Origin: Euborellia annulipes
Lineage: Eukaryota; Arthropoda; Insecta; Dermaptera; Anisolabididae
Reading direction: 5' to 3'
DNA: 64,000 bases
NCBI GenBank assembly: GCA_023213315.1
Contig: JAKCPI010000416.1
Location: 1-64,000, forward strand
Shown: positions 1 through 11,300 of the stretch, piece after piece
Layout: each line of letters begins with the position of its first letter
How positions within the stretch are numbered: the stretch's first letter is position 1
The notes under the pieces: model-generated
Told to the model about the DNA's origin: nothing
The model's input: only the letters and a program-made list of their open reading frames with translations
Database searches by the model: none
Program-made: the position numbers and the translations under genes

Positions 1-137
1 AAAAATACCTTTTTTTCGCAAAAAAATTTATTTTTAATGTAAAATTTTTAAAATTAATACTTAAAAATTTGATGTGTTTTTATATTCTGGCAAAGAAGTA
101 TAGAATGCGCTTTTAAATTACCGAAATTAAAAAAAAA

Positions 138-172
138 TAGTGTGTTGTGCGACGAGTCACACCAGATTACCC
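138..172 (-). mobile_element. Twin-hairpin repeat, solo H1 end remnant
   Basis: The stretch matches the outer arm of the H1 hairpin (GTCACACCAGATT preceded by a TGTG-TGTGCG block) seen at the ends of the many copies elsewhere in this window. Only the outer arm survives; no interior follows. Confidence 0.5.
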
Positions 173-1021
173 CCCGAGAAACACCTCTGGATCCGCCCTT
201 GCTCACACTACACACACATATTCACACACAGGGCGCTCGCCCCCTCCGCCCAAGACGAATCAAGCTTTTGGCGCCCCTCGCGAAGCTAATAGTGGAGAAA
301 TCAACAATAATATTTTTCAATTTAGGCCTCTGTTGGAGATTCGTCGTTGTTATTAGCTTCAGGTGCCTTCTCTAATATTTAGCTAGTTCGTTTTGTCCCT
401 TGATTGTATTTGTATTTAGGATCCAACAGAGAGGTAAAATGAATTATATTTCGTTGATTTGTTCCATGAACGATTCATAAGGAGATGCGGTCAGATCTGA
501 TTGAAAGATTGAGGCCCAGGTTCTCAAGTGTCTTGTTTGCGAAAAGACGTCTTTTAAGGCTAGGTAGGATCTCTTTCAGGGAGCCCCATGGTATCTCGTT
601 TACTCGTAATCCAAAAAATCATGGCATTCTCACTGATATAATTTCTTCAGACTCCCGGCTTTACGGTATTTCGGTTTATAAATATATTTAAAAAAGAATT
701 AAAAATTTTTGCATATATATTTTCGTTCGATTTCCTCGGTTTATTTCAATTTGAAAGAAAAAAGTCTTCAAGATAAAATACGAAACGAAATTCCAAAAAG
801 AGCTTAGTGAATTACATCCCAAATAGCTAAACGCCTGCTAGGGCTGCAATTTCTTGAATGATCCTCATTTAATTAATAAAAAATGTAGTTAAAATAATAA
901 CAATATTAATTAATATTATTATAAATAATTTTATGAATTTGAAAAATATTTTAATAAAATTCACTTAAATTATAATTTCAAAAACACTACTAGGAAAATA
1001 TTTTTTAATGTTAGGTCTCTT
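173..1021. other. No recognisable gene; locally GC-richer sequence
   Basis: The first 500 bases are less AT-rich than their surroundings and hold a short purine-rich segment bounded by AG and GT (about 421-433) that could be a noncoding exon of a neighbouring gene. No protein family can be recognised in any frame. The rest is plain AT-rich DNA. Confidence 0.3.
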
Positions 1022-1123
1022 ATATCAATTAGAATTCTCTTAAATGAAAACTATAATATCAATTAGAATTCTCTTAAATGAAAACTATAATATCAATTAG
1101 AATTCTCTTAAATGAAAACTATA
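1022..1123. repeat. Tandem repeat, 34-bp unit x 3
   Basis: Three head-to-tail copies of a 34-bp unit beginning ATATCAATTAGAATTC start at 1022, 1056 and 1090 and are essentially identical. This suggests a recent local duplication. Nothing else is recognisable from here to about 2.1 kb. Confidence 0.9.
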
Positions 1124-2280
1124 ATTTGGTCCTTAAAACGACACAGAAAAAAAAATTATAAAATATTCCATCGACTTTTTCTTAAATACAATCGGATGGA
1201 TTTGACTAAATTAAAATAATACATCTTGGAAATCGCCCTTAGGCCAGTACTTCTTTAACTTTTTGAAGTCGCGGCTCCCATGCAACTTAAGCACATATAT
1301 CATTCATAAATTCTTTTTAGAACCTAGATTTATTTAAAAAATAATTTTTGTACAATACAACTTAGAAAAATTCCATTCGAAAACATCAAATAATTCCGAT
1401 TGGAAAGTTTCTTAGGTCATTGTGTGTATCTGAAAGGCCATTTAGTTTTTTTTTTTCTATTAATCGGATGTTAATTAATTAAATACAATTTCATCGCTTG
1501 GGGGCGGGAAACGAACTCTATCATGTATCTATGCGCTATTTTTTCATGAAATTTTAAACTTCTAAGACAATGTAAATATTTTGTGGCTGTATAATTATAT
1601 TAAGAAAGAGGTTTGCAGCTAAATTTAATAATAGATGTTCTTTTTGTTTGGCTAAAAACCTCTTCCTTACTATAATTAATTCAGAGATAATGCTTTACAA
1701 ATTACAAAACAAGCTAAATTGACAATAAATTATTAGAAAAGATAAAATGGTAACCCAAATGGAAAATACAGCCCTTAAAGAATTATTTGGTTTGCTGTGG
1801 GTTCAGGCTGGGAATTATGGGAAGACAATATAAATCCATGTATATATAATATTTATATTGACATTTAATTATTTGAATAAAGAAAATGCGCCGTGAAAAG
1901 AGTGAAATATGAAAATTATTTTTTGTAGTAAGGACATGAATATTTCGCGTGGAGGGGAAGGGGTGGAAAACATTAGAGACATATTACCTATTTATATTAC
2001 CTAATTAGAGACAAGAATTCTAGTAAAATGAATATTCGGCAGCTTCAATTATACTTAGAAAAAATAAATAAATTAGTGCAGGTTAAAAGGATTTCTCCCC
2101 TCTCTCACACTTCAAGTAGTGGCGCAACCATTTGCCTCTGGGGGAGGGGAATTTGACTTTTCTGTTTGGCATTAAACAAGGCCTTGCGGGGGTTTTAAAG
2201 AAAGTTTCAAAGGCCAAAAATTCGGTAAAATTAATTAAATACACTTGGTGATTGTCTCAAAATCGTAAAAACTAAAAAGA

Positions 2281-2353
2281 CCGGCGCCCTAGGATAAGGG
2301 TAGACCACACGCCGCGAAAGCGTGGAGATCCTGGTTCGACTCCACGGGTGCAA
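2281..2353 (+). repeat. tRNA-like sequence (SINE head or tRNA relic)
   Basis: A perfect B-box-like GGTTCGACTCC lies at 2332-2342, an A-box-like block at about 2290-2302, and between them a 5-bp anticodon stem (CACGC/GCGTG) around a 7-base loop. The loop lacks the universal U at position 33 and the acceptor stem pairs poorly. It is therefore a tRNA-derived repeat head or relic, not a working tRNA. A related minus-strand sequence is at about 44.9 kb. Confidence 0.5.
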
Positions 2354-2483
2354 TTTTGCCCAATCTTAAGCATTAACATTTCTCGCAAATTTACTATCTT
2401 AAACTATATATTGACTGGCTAAAGAACAGTCTATTTGAGAGTTGGTTGAAAAATTCCATCCTTTTCAAACAATGCTCTACCTA

Positions 2484-2986
2484 GTACATTAGTAAAGTGC
2501 TAATTCTCTTTGGTCACTTTTATACAAAATCCTCGAGACAACTACGAAATGGGTACTTAGCTTAAATATAAAATTTGAGTGTCGAGAGATTTTTCGTTTT
2601 TGAGTTATTCCCTTAACCCACATTTTTTGATATTTCATTTGAAATTTATTAAATTTATTATGAAAAAAAAACTAAAATTCACGCTAATAAGGAAATCCTA
2701 TCTTTTTATGGTAATTTTAAGAAAACATTAAAAACAGACATTTTAACAAAAAAAAGCATTTCGTAGAAATTTAGGCAAATATTTTGATATTTTAACAAGA
2801 ATTTAGGATTTTTTCACAATAAATTTAATGAATTTCAAATGAAATATCAAAAAATGTAGGTTAACGGAATAGCTCAAAAATGAAAAAAAAACCCTCGATA
2901 CTCAAATTTTATACTTAAGCTAAAAATCCATTTCGTCGGGGTTGAAGAATTTTGAATAAAAGGGAACTAAAACTTTACTAATGTAC
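2484..2986. mobile_element. Foldback element with arms of about 180 bp
   Basis: The left arm 2484-2668 and right arm about 2806-2986 are imperfect inverted repeats. The outer ends are GTACATTAGTAAAGT and its exact complement. The arms contain CTTAAATATAAAATTT and GTAC-TTAG-AAAGT motifs also present inside the twin-hairpin repeats, so this may be a distant relative of that family. There is no coding capacity. Confidence 0.7.
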
Positions 2987-3550
2987 TTTTTTAATTTTTT
3001 ATTTTTTTGAATATTCGGTTTAACAGTTGTAATCACACAACATAGTATTTCTATTAACCTACTTCTGAAGATTAAACACTGAGTGTCGAAATACGTTTCA
3101 AGTAAAAATTACAGAGACTATTTTTCTCTCTCTTGGGGGTGTGGGGGATGCCCACAACCCTCTCTTGTTTGCGCTACTGCCTCTAAGGAGTGCAAGAACG
3201 TTAATTACAGCATAGTTTTTCGTAAAGAGATAACAAATTCAATTTATAAATAAATAATCATAGAGAATTAAACTATATTATACAATTTTTTTTTATCAAT
3301 TTGCTTATATAACTAACTATTAAATAATAGATAGATTTTTTTTTTTTTAAGAAATGACGCTCCTTGTTTAAAGAATATTCAGACATACAAATTTATTTCC
3401 CCATTTTACGTTTCAGGAGCAAAATTTAAAGTCTAACTTTAATAATAAGAAATCATTATCTTGAGAAAAGGCAGATGAATTGATACCTTTCCATAAACGC
3501 GCAAGAGAATTTTATATGGTTTTTTCACATTTATAACGAGATAAATGGGA

Positions 3551-4545
3551 AGCGCACAGCACACAACTTTCTCTTACCCTTTAGTAAGAGAAACTTGTGC
3601 ACTGTGCTGGTCACACCAGATTTTTTGTGTCGAGATATATTTAGTTTCCCATAGCACTTAGTTAACTTGACCACTTGCATTTCATAAGTAAAAAAAAAAA
3701 AAAAAAAAAAAATACAAAAATACAAAAAAATCAAATAATTCAAAATTTCCATATGCTCAGTGTATTTTAAATGTTGACTGCTTGAAATAAACTATGGTTA
3801 TTTTTCAAAATTTTAATCTCATATTTGGATATTTTATACACAATAGAGAATCCTAAATAAATTGAAACATTTTTTTTAAATGTGTAAAAACTTACCCTTT
3901 TGAATTGAAATTTATATGCAAATCCCCATAGGGAATTTGGCTCTTTGGAAGGAAGAACCGGAAAATTAATTTGAAAATCTGAAATACATCAGTAAAGTGT
4001 ACTTCAAACAATTTTCACGAAAAATTTTACCGATTAAAGAGCATCAAAAATTACTTGATTTATACGAATTTAAATCTAAAAAGAAAAATATTTATATTCT
4101 GTTACCATGACAACTATTTCTTCTATCTTTCCTATAAAGTACATGATTTCAAGGGCAAAATGAGAATATTTTAAAGAGCATGTGAAAAATAATTTATTTA
4201 TCAATTTTAAACAATTGGAGAGAATTTTGAGAAAATCGAAAAAAACTGAATTAAGTATACCGCAGTAAAATCCTAGTATTTTTTGACCAATTTTGTTTAA
4301 AAGATTATTTTCACGACTTAGGGAGGTGCCTAACTTAAATATAAAATTTCAACCTCGTATCTCATGCTTAAAAATGTACATACAGACACACACACACATA
4401 TACAGACCAATTTGCGGGACCCACTTTTTTGGACTCAGGGGCCCTCAAAACATGTATATCCATTAAAATCTCGACATAGAATTTTTGACATGACCGCAAT
4501 ACTTTCTCTCTATATATATTTCATATATAGGGTAAGAGAAAGTAA
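3551..4545 (+). mobile_element. Twin-hairpin repeat, near-complete long copy
   Basis: The copy opens with the H1 hairpin (3551-3632), has a poly-A expansion at about 3690-3711, carries a degenerate X-box-like GTTACCATGACAAC at 4101-4114, and ends with the H2 hairpin (CTTTCTCTCTATATA ... GGTAAGAGAAAG, about 4500-4542) followed by an A-rich tail. There is no conserved reading frame. Confidence 0.85.
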
Positions 4546-4682
4546 AAATAACAAAAACTTAAATATTGAATTACACAAAAAAATTATGAAAAATTTCGAG
4601 ACCCCGCCTTCCCTTAAATCCGCCTCTATAGATAAATTAGAAAATTTATTAAATTAATTAGCCTATTAACAATTAATTAGCC

Positions 4683-4866
4683 CGGGAGCCGTGGCTCAGT
4701 GGGAAGTCATCAGCCTCCTGCACGGGAGTCCCGGGTTCGCCTCCCGTCCCAAGCGAGAAAAATGTATTTCATTTGATTTGACTTCAAATCATTTGAAATA
4801 AATAGGGATGGGGTCTAAATGGCCTTAGATGCCGATAAAGACCTTAAACAAAAAAAAAAAAAAAAA
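4683..4866 (+). mobile_element. tRNA-derived SINE, full length
   Basis: The element has an A box (GTGGCTCAGTGGGAA, about 4691-4705), a B box (GGGTTCGCCTCC, 4733-4744), a non-tRNA body (containing AATAGGGATGGGGTCTAAAT) and a terminal A tail (4850-4866). The nine bases AATTAATTA precede it (4671-4679) and recur directly after the tail (4865-4873), as expected for a target-site duplication made by LINE-driven retrotransposition. A second copy is at about 18.6 kb. Confidence 0.85.
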
Positions 4867-5226
4867 TTAATTAATTTTTTTAGAGCAGATTTATTCGTTA
4901 TTCTCTTTTCTCAATTGAAAATGAAATAACCCATGAAAATCGGGAGAGACCTCTCGTAGACTATGGATTGTATTTTTATTTTTTGCAATTTTGGTTTTAA
5001 TTTTTATTTAATTTAATTTGAAAGGAGAATGGAGCAATTATTGTATTGGAGGGCTCCAAAAAAATTGACTTATCAAACGTTTCTTGTATTATATTTCTTT
5101 CTCGTATTTATTTTCATAATTTAATATCGTAGGTGTTGATATTGTAAAATGACTCGTCATTCTCCCTCCCCTACATTTAGATAATAAATATCACCCCTGA
5201 AGTATAGCAACGATTAAGGAAGAAGT

Positions 5227-5350
5227 ATGGGAAATGAGTTAGTGTCTGTGGGTTTGCACAAGTGTGAGTTCCTTAACAAGTAAGTCGAGGTCGTGACCTC
5301 CGAATCCGCATGCCAACTTCGGTTCTTTCTTTTCATTTAGTTTGAGCTGA
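5227..5350 (+). promoter_or_regulatory. Probable 5' leader of the CSAD-like gene with 61-bp intron and uORF
   Basis: A strong donor (GTAAGT at 5280) and a pyrimidine-rich acceptor (TTTCATTTAG ending at 5340) define a likely 61-bp intron in the leader of the decarboxylase gene. If it is spliced, an ATG at 5227 opens a 20-codon upstream ORF that ends at 5350, before the main start at 5379. An in-frame TGA at 5343 supports 5379 as the main start. The splice signals are seen; that they are used is inferred. Confidence 0.45.
5288..5299. promoter_or_regulatory. Inverted AGGTC half-sites, nuclear-receptor-like
   Basis: AGGTCGTGACCT is an almost perfect inverted pair of nuclear-receptor half-sites, close to the IR-type elements bound by EcR/USP in arthropods. 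It sits in the putative leader intron, 80 bp before the decarboxylase ATG. One 12-bp match can arise by chance. Confidence 0.25.
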
Positions 5351-5378
5351 CCATTCAAGGTGTGCACATTACATTTTA

Positions 5379-8300
5379 ATGGCTAACACAACTGGAAGTA
5401 CCGGTGTACCACCGCTTACAAACGGGTACACCCGTACAAATCAAGAAGTTGAACAATTTCTGGCATCTGTTGTACTGTTACTTAAACAGCAGAACGTTAT
5501 TGGTAGTAACGATGAAAAACGACCTGTGATCGTTTTCCAACATCCAGAACAATTGAAGGTAAACAAAAAATTAAAAATATCAATGCCCCAAATGAAATTT
5601 TTATTTATCTCTTCAAACTTTTTGATATTTTATTAAATTTTATTGAAAACTTTCCAATTCCAGTCCACTCCAATTTAGAAAAAAAAAATATTTTTTTTTA
5701 TTTTCTTTTGTTTAATAAATAATCTATAAAGAGACCATTTTTATTGTTGTCTCCTCTTTTTGTTACTCTTGTAGAGAGTTATAAAATAAAGCAAAAATGA
5801 CAGATTATTTAAATGTATAAATCTTTTAAAATTAGAGTTGGGAATAATAATCTTTTAAAATTATCCATACAAAACTCAAAACATTGTGGATCCTCTTCCT
5901 AGCCCGGTGATTTTAAAATTTTCTAATAAATGTTTTTTTTTTGTTTTTTTTTTTTTGAAAAATGGTTAAAAAATTTACTTTGATTAATTATCCTACCTTA
6001 TGTGATGAAGATAGGGGCAGCCTGGTGGATATTATTGAGAAGGGTGAATAAATAAATCCAGAGCTGGTATTCAGGCAAATTTATTCGGATTATATCCGCT
6101 ATAGGTCAACGTTTTGGAGCTCAAAACGGCTCCTTCCTCGGATATAATCCGAATAAATTTGCCTGAATACCAGCTCTGGATTTATTTATTCACCCTTATC
6201 TTACCTTAGTTAAAATAGTTCCTCGACTACTCCGATTTCAAATAGTCCGATTGACCGGACTATTCAAAGTGTTATTGTATTTGATTTCAAAATCAAGAGA
6301 CAATAATTCAATCTGCTTTTTACTTTCTCTTACTCTATATATGAAATATATATAGAGAGAAAGTAATTTTATTTAAAGGAAAAAAATTTATAAATTTAAT
6401 ATATAAATTATTTCAATAAAAAAATAACAAAAGAATCCTATTCTACATCATCCTAGAGCTTTGACTGTGACCTTATTGTTTTTGAGAAAATTTTAGAAAA
6501 TAATATAAGGGTTAATCGTAAAAATTAGAAAAATATTAGAATCTACTGAATAATTTTCCCTACAATTTAGAAAATTTCAATTTCGTGATCTTAAGTTATT
6601 TACTTTAAACTTATAAACAGAAAAACGAACGCGAGAGCCTCATTTTTTTATATTTCCGAATTTATTTAGGTAAAAAAAGACTAGTTACGCCGCTGACCTC
6701 TATTTTATCTATAGGCCTTCCATCTTCTATACTTATTTATAAAGAAAGAGTGTGAATTTGTTTGTATTTAGGAGCCAAGCTCAGAATTTACTATTTTTTC
6801 CAAAGCCCTGGGAGGGTAAATGCCTCCTCTGCCCCCCCCCCCCTCCCTCCTCAAATGACGTCCCTGATCGCGAAATAATAATAATAATGTTTGATTTTTA
6901 TTATTTTCTTTTTCCTTTCATAAAAAATAGACACCTACCAACTCTTTTTCTATTTGTTATTATAATTCATGTGTATTACTTTTAATTTATAAATATTTTA
7001 CGAGTATATCGGCCACCGATATAATACAATTGACGACGAGAATGTCAAAGTTTTCTAGTATTATACCCAAAGATAAACTATTTTTATATTATATATTTAT
7101 ACATACAGGAGGGGGCAGAGGGGGGCAAAATTTCTTCTTTTATTTCATTTATTATTAAAAATGATATATTTTTACTTTTGAAAAATAAAATCTTCTAAAT
7201 TAAAAGAGTAAGAAATTCATTTTTTCTAAATTTTTTCCAAATATTTTTGAAAAATCACTACCAAATTTTTTAAAATTTTAATTTTATTAAAATTGTGATT
7301 TTATTTAAAATTTTTAAAGTTTTATAGTAGATTTGTTTTTGTTTTATACTATTTGAACATATTAAATTATTTTAATTTTCTAAAAAAATTTTTTTTGCCC
7401 CCCCCCCCCTGATTCAAATTCGTTCCGGCGCCCCTGCCTCTTCCCCCTCCAAATGAAAAATAAATAAATTGTTTTTTATTATAATTTCTCTCTATATATG
7501 ATTTCCTAGGGGGTTTGCATCCCAAATACTCCCCTCCCTGCTTGAAGCCAACATAAATACAGTGGAATCCTTATATTTCGTTCCCCGATTATTCGTATTT
7601 TCGGCTAATTCATACAAATTTGTCTATTTTTTTTTTTTATTTTATAGGAGAATTAAATCCAAGTATGATAACACAAGGTTTTTTTGTTTCAATAATTTAT
7701 TTAACACTTTAACAGGTCTATTCACTAAAAAGTTGGCTACCGGGGCAAGTTGACACATCTGCGGTAAATTTTGTCCCGTTGATAGCAAGAAGCGAAGTAT
7801 TTGATGGTGTATTTACTTAAGAAAATATCTTGATACACTCCCCAAAAAAATATCATAAGTAAAAAGTGTGTCCTTGTCTCTGATATATATATATTCGACA
7901 CATCTTGTGTCGAAATACGATTAAAGTGTTAAATAAATTATTGAAACAAATAAGCCTTGTGTTATTTTACTTGGATTTAACAGAGACGGGCTAATTAAAC
8001 ATGAGATTTATAATTTGAATCTAGTTATTATAATCATAGGCGCCGGAACTGGGGGGGGTAAGGGTACATTGCCCCCCTGGCATCCTACAGGGGGGGCAGA
8101 GGGGGGCAAAATTTCTTTTTATTTCATTTATTTTTAAAAATGATATATTTTTACTTTTGTAAAATAAAATCTTCTAAATTAAAAAAAATTAAAAGAGTAA
8201 GAAATTCATTTTTTTCCAAAAATTTTTGATAAAATCACTACCAAATTTTTAAAATTTTAATTGTATTAAAATTGTGATTTTATTTAAAATTTTTAAAGTT

Positions 8301-11300
8301 TTATAGTAGATGTGTTTTTGTTTTATACTATTTAAGCATATTAAATTATTTTAATTTTCTAAAAAAAATTTTTTGCCCCCCCCCCTGATTCGAATTCGTT
8401 CCGGCGCCCCTGATTATAATCATAAATACAATTGGTCTGTCTTTTTCTAGATAAATAAATATGAGAAAGTATTTCCTTTTAACATAACAAAAAAAAAAAA
8501 AAATTCCACTATCATTGTTTTCTATTGATAAGAAAATATCCATTCATTATATTATTTCTGTTTTTATAAATAAATGAAAATTATCTAGTCTAGATATACA
8601 TATAAGTAAAATTTTTCATGAATGACTCATCACCGACCACCCTAAACCCTTGATTTCAGAATTATATTCACTTCACCTAAGAAAATTGGAATTTTTTTGT
8701 TTGTATCAAAAAATTTCACTAGCCCTCCCCCCCCCCTCCCACATCGGCACTCTATTTCAATATGTTATTAATTGCTATAATGCTAAAAATAGCTTTGATT
8801 TTCGTTTAACTGTAATTTATAGAAAATCGAAATTAATCTTATTTCAATAACTCGCTATCTATAAAGAAAGTTGGTAAATAGGAAAGATACCACAAGAAGG
8901 AAATGAATGAATATGAAAGAGATTAGAAAATTAATTGCACAAAAACATGTTTACGATTTTGGATAAATTGAATAAAATATATTTCGATGCTTTCTTAAAG
9001 ATACATTCAGAGTGAAATTATCAGGGGTAGCAATTCAAAAACTACGGGGTAATCATTTCTCTCTCCTAGGTATAGAAAATATGAATAAAAAAGTTCTACT
9101 TTTTAAAAATGTATGAGTATAATTAAAATTTTCCTTAAATCCCCCCTCCTTGCTCCACCACCTCTCAATAGATCCCAAGTATATACTGTAAATATATCTT
9201 AGTTCAGTAGAATACCAAAATGTTAAATATTTATAAATAAATTTATATTGTCTCATCCGTTCTCCATTCTGAACCACTTTCGCCCCTCTCAATACTACCA
9301 AACATATCGATAAGTTCAACGGTTGCCTATGTTTTGTTTTAAAGGAGATTAGGGTTGATATACTGGATATGAAGGGAGGTGCCTAACTTAAATATAAAAT
9401 TTCAGCCTCATAGCTCAATTCCTTCATGCTTAAAATTGAACACAGACACACACACATAGGCATACCATGTCGCGAAAACCACTTTTTGGATTCACGGGAC
9501 CTCAAAACATCAAAATCTCGACATGAATCCAATACTTTCTCTCTATATATATTAACATATATAGAGGTAAGAGAAAGTAAAAATACATTTTATTCATCAT
9601 ATAACACTCCCTAAAATTTCAAAGAGACATGAGTGAAGTTAATTCATTAGCGTGATATTTGTGAGATACTTGATAACGAATATGTCGAATATCGAATATG
9701 CATCTCACAGATACAGCGCTACTATGGACGTTACTTTTAGGGGCGCGACTATTGGAGTGTTAAATTATATCCCTGGAACTGCTTAACTGATTGTGTTGAT
9801 TTTTTTCTCAAACTAGGTCCTCGCAAAAATTCCAATCAATCGGTCATAGAGAAGCGCTGTTTACGATTTTTTGAAATTATTGCGCAATTCAAAAGTAGTT
9901 CATGTCAAAGTAAAAAATTCCACTATTATTTTTTTTATCTCTTGATACTAGACAAAATACATCAATACTATTTTGTTTGTATTGCAAAAAAAAAATCTTA
10001 AGTTCATTTACTTTTTTGTTTTTTTAGATAATGACATTTTATCTAGAATGAATTAATTATTTCTTTAGCCTCGGATCTTGTTTTTTCCATAATAAGCCAT
10101 GAGACTACTACGTGCAGAGCCTTGGAATTTAATATCAATCATAGAAAATAAATTTCTTTCTCAATGCTATTCCTTATTAGATAAATGAAATAGTAAATAT
10201 ACAACTAAAGTCAAGGGCTTATCAAAGGGCAACTGTCAATTTCCAAAATGATTTTTTATTGATTTTTCTTATCGTTTCATTTATTATTTAATTTAGTAAA
10301 AAAATTAGTGGTTAAATCACACTCACTATTGATTTACTAGTGAACAAATTTATTTGCCAGCAATGGCACGGATAGAATAGAGATTTCGGGTTCTACTCCC
10401 AGGAGCAAGGGGTAGAAAATATATATATATATATATATTAAAATTATATTAACAAATTAAAAATTTTTGATTCAATTTTTCTATAATAGTTCAATTAAAA
10501 AATCATTTTATATAATATTAAATTTTATATTCGTTTGGAGATTTTCTATTAAATACATTACATATGAGTCATTCCACGTCAATTTTTAAACTTCCTCATC
10601 TTATTTTTGTGTCGAGATATATTTAGTTTCCCATAGCACCTTAGTTAACTTGACCACGTCCATTTCATAAGTAAAAACAAAAGTAAAGCATCTGGTGTGA
10701 CTGGTCGCACAGCACATAACTTTCTCTTACCTTCGGTAATCCAAAGTTATGTTCTGTCCTTGTCACACCAGATTTTTTTTTTTTTTTTGTGTTTTTAGTT
10801 TCCGCCGATATATTAGAATTCAAGATGTAAAAATTATAAACATCTTTCCTATGAAGTTCAATAGTAAAGTGTGCTTCAGAAGATTTCAAGAGCAAAATGA
10901 GAATATACATTTTAAAGAGCATCTAAAAAATAATTGATTTATGAATTTTAAATAAAATCGTTTTTGCAAATTTTGAGAAAATCGAAAAAAACTGAAAAAG
11001 AACATTAGTAAAGTACTTTTTGGCCGATTTTGTTCAAAAGCTTCCTGTTACGTTCCAGGGGGGTACCTAACTTAAATATAAAATTTCAACCTCCCAGCTC
11101 TTTTCATTCTTGAGATATTTTGTTCACAGACAGACCATGTTGCGAAAACCACTATTTAGGATTCAGGGGACCTCAAAACGTGTAGGCCTATATCCATCAA
11201 AATATTAACATCGAATTTTTGACATGAATCCAATACTTTCTCTCTATATATATATTACATATATACATAGTTAAGGGAAAGTAAAAAGTCAATTGATTCA

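Noticed and set aside
485..691. 68-codon frame, rich in arginine at its start
   Set aside because: No recognisable family, no splice-supported partner exon and no clear start context; left as possible noncoding exon sequence only.
2281..2353. Functional tRNA gene
   Set aside because: No U33 in the anticodon loop and a poor acceptor stem; the B box alone fits a SINE head or relic.
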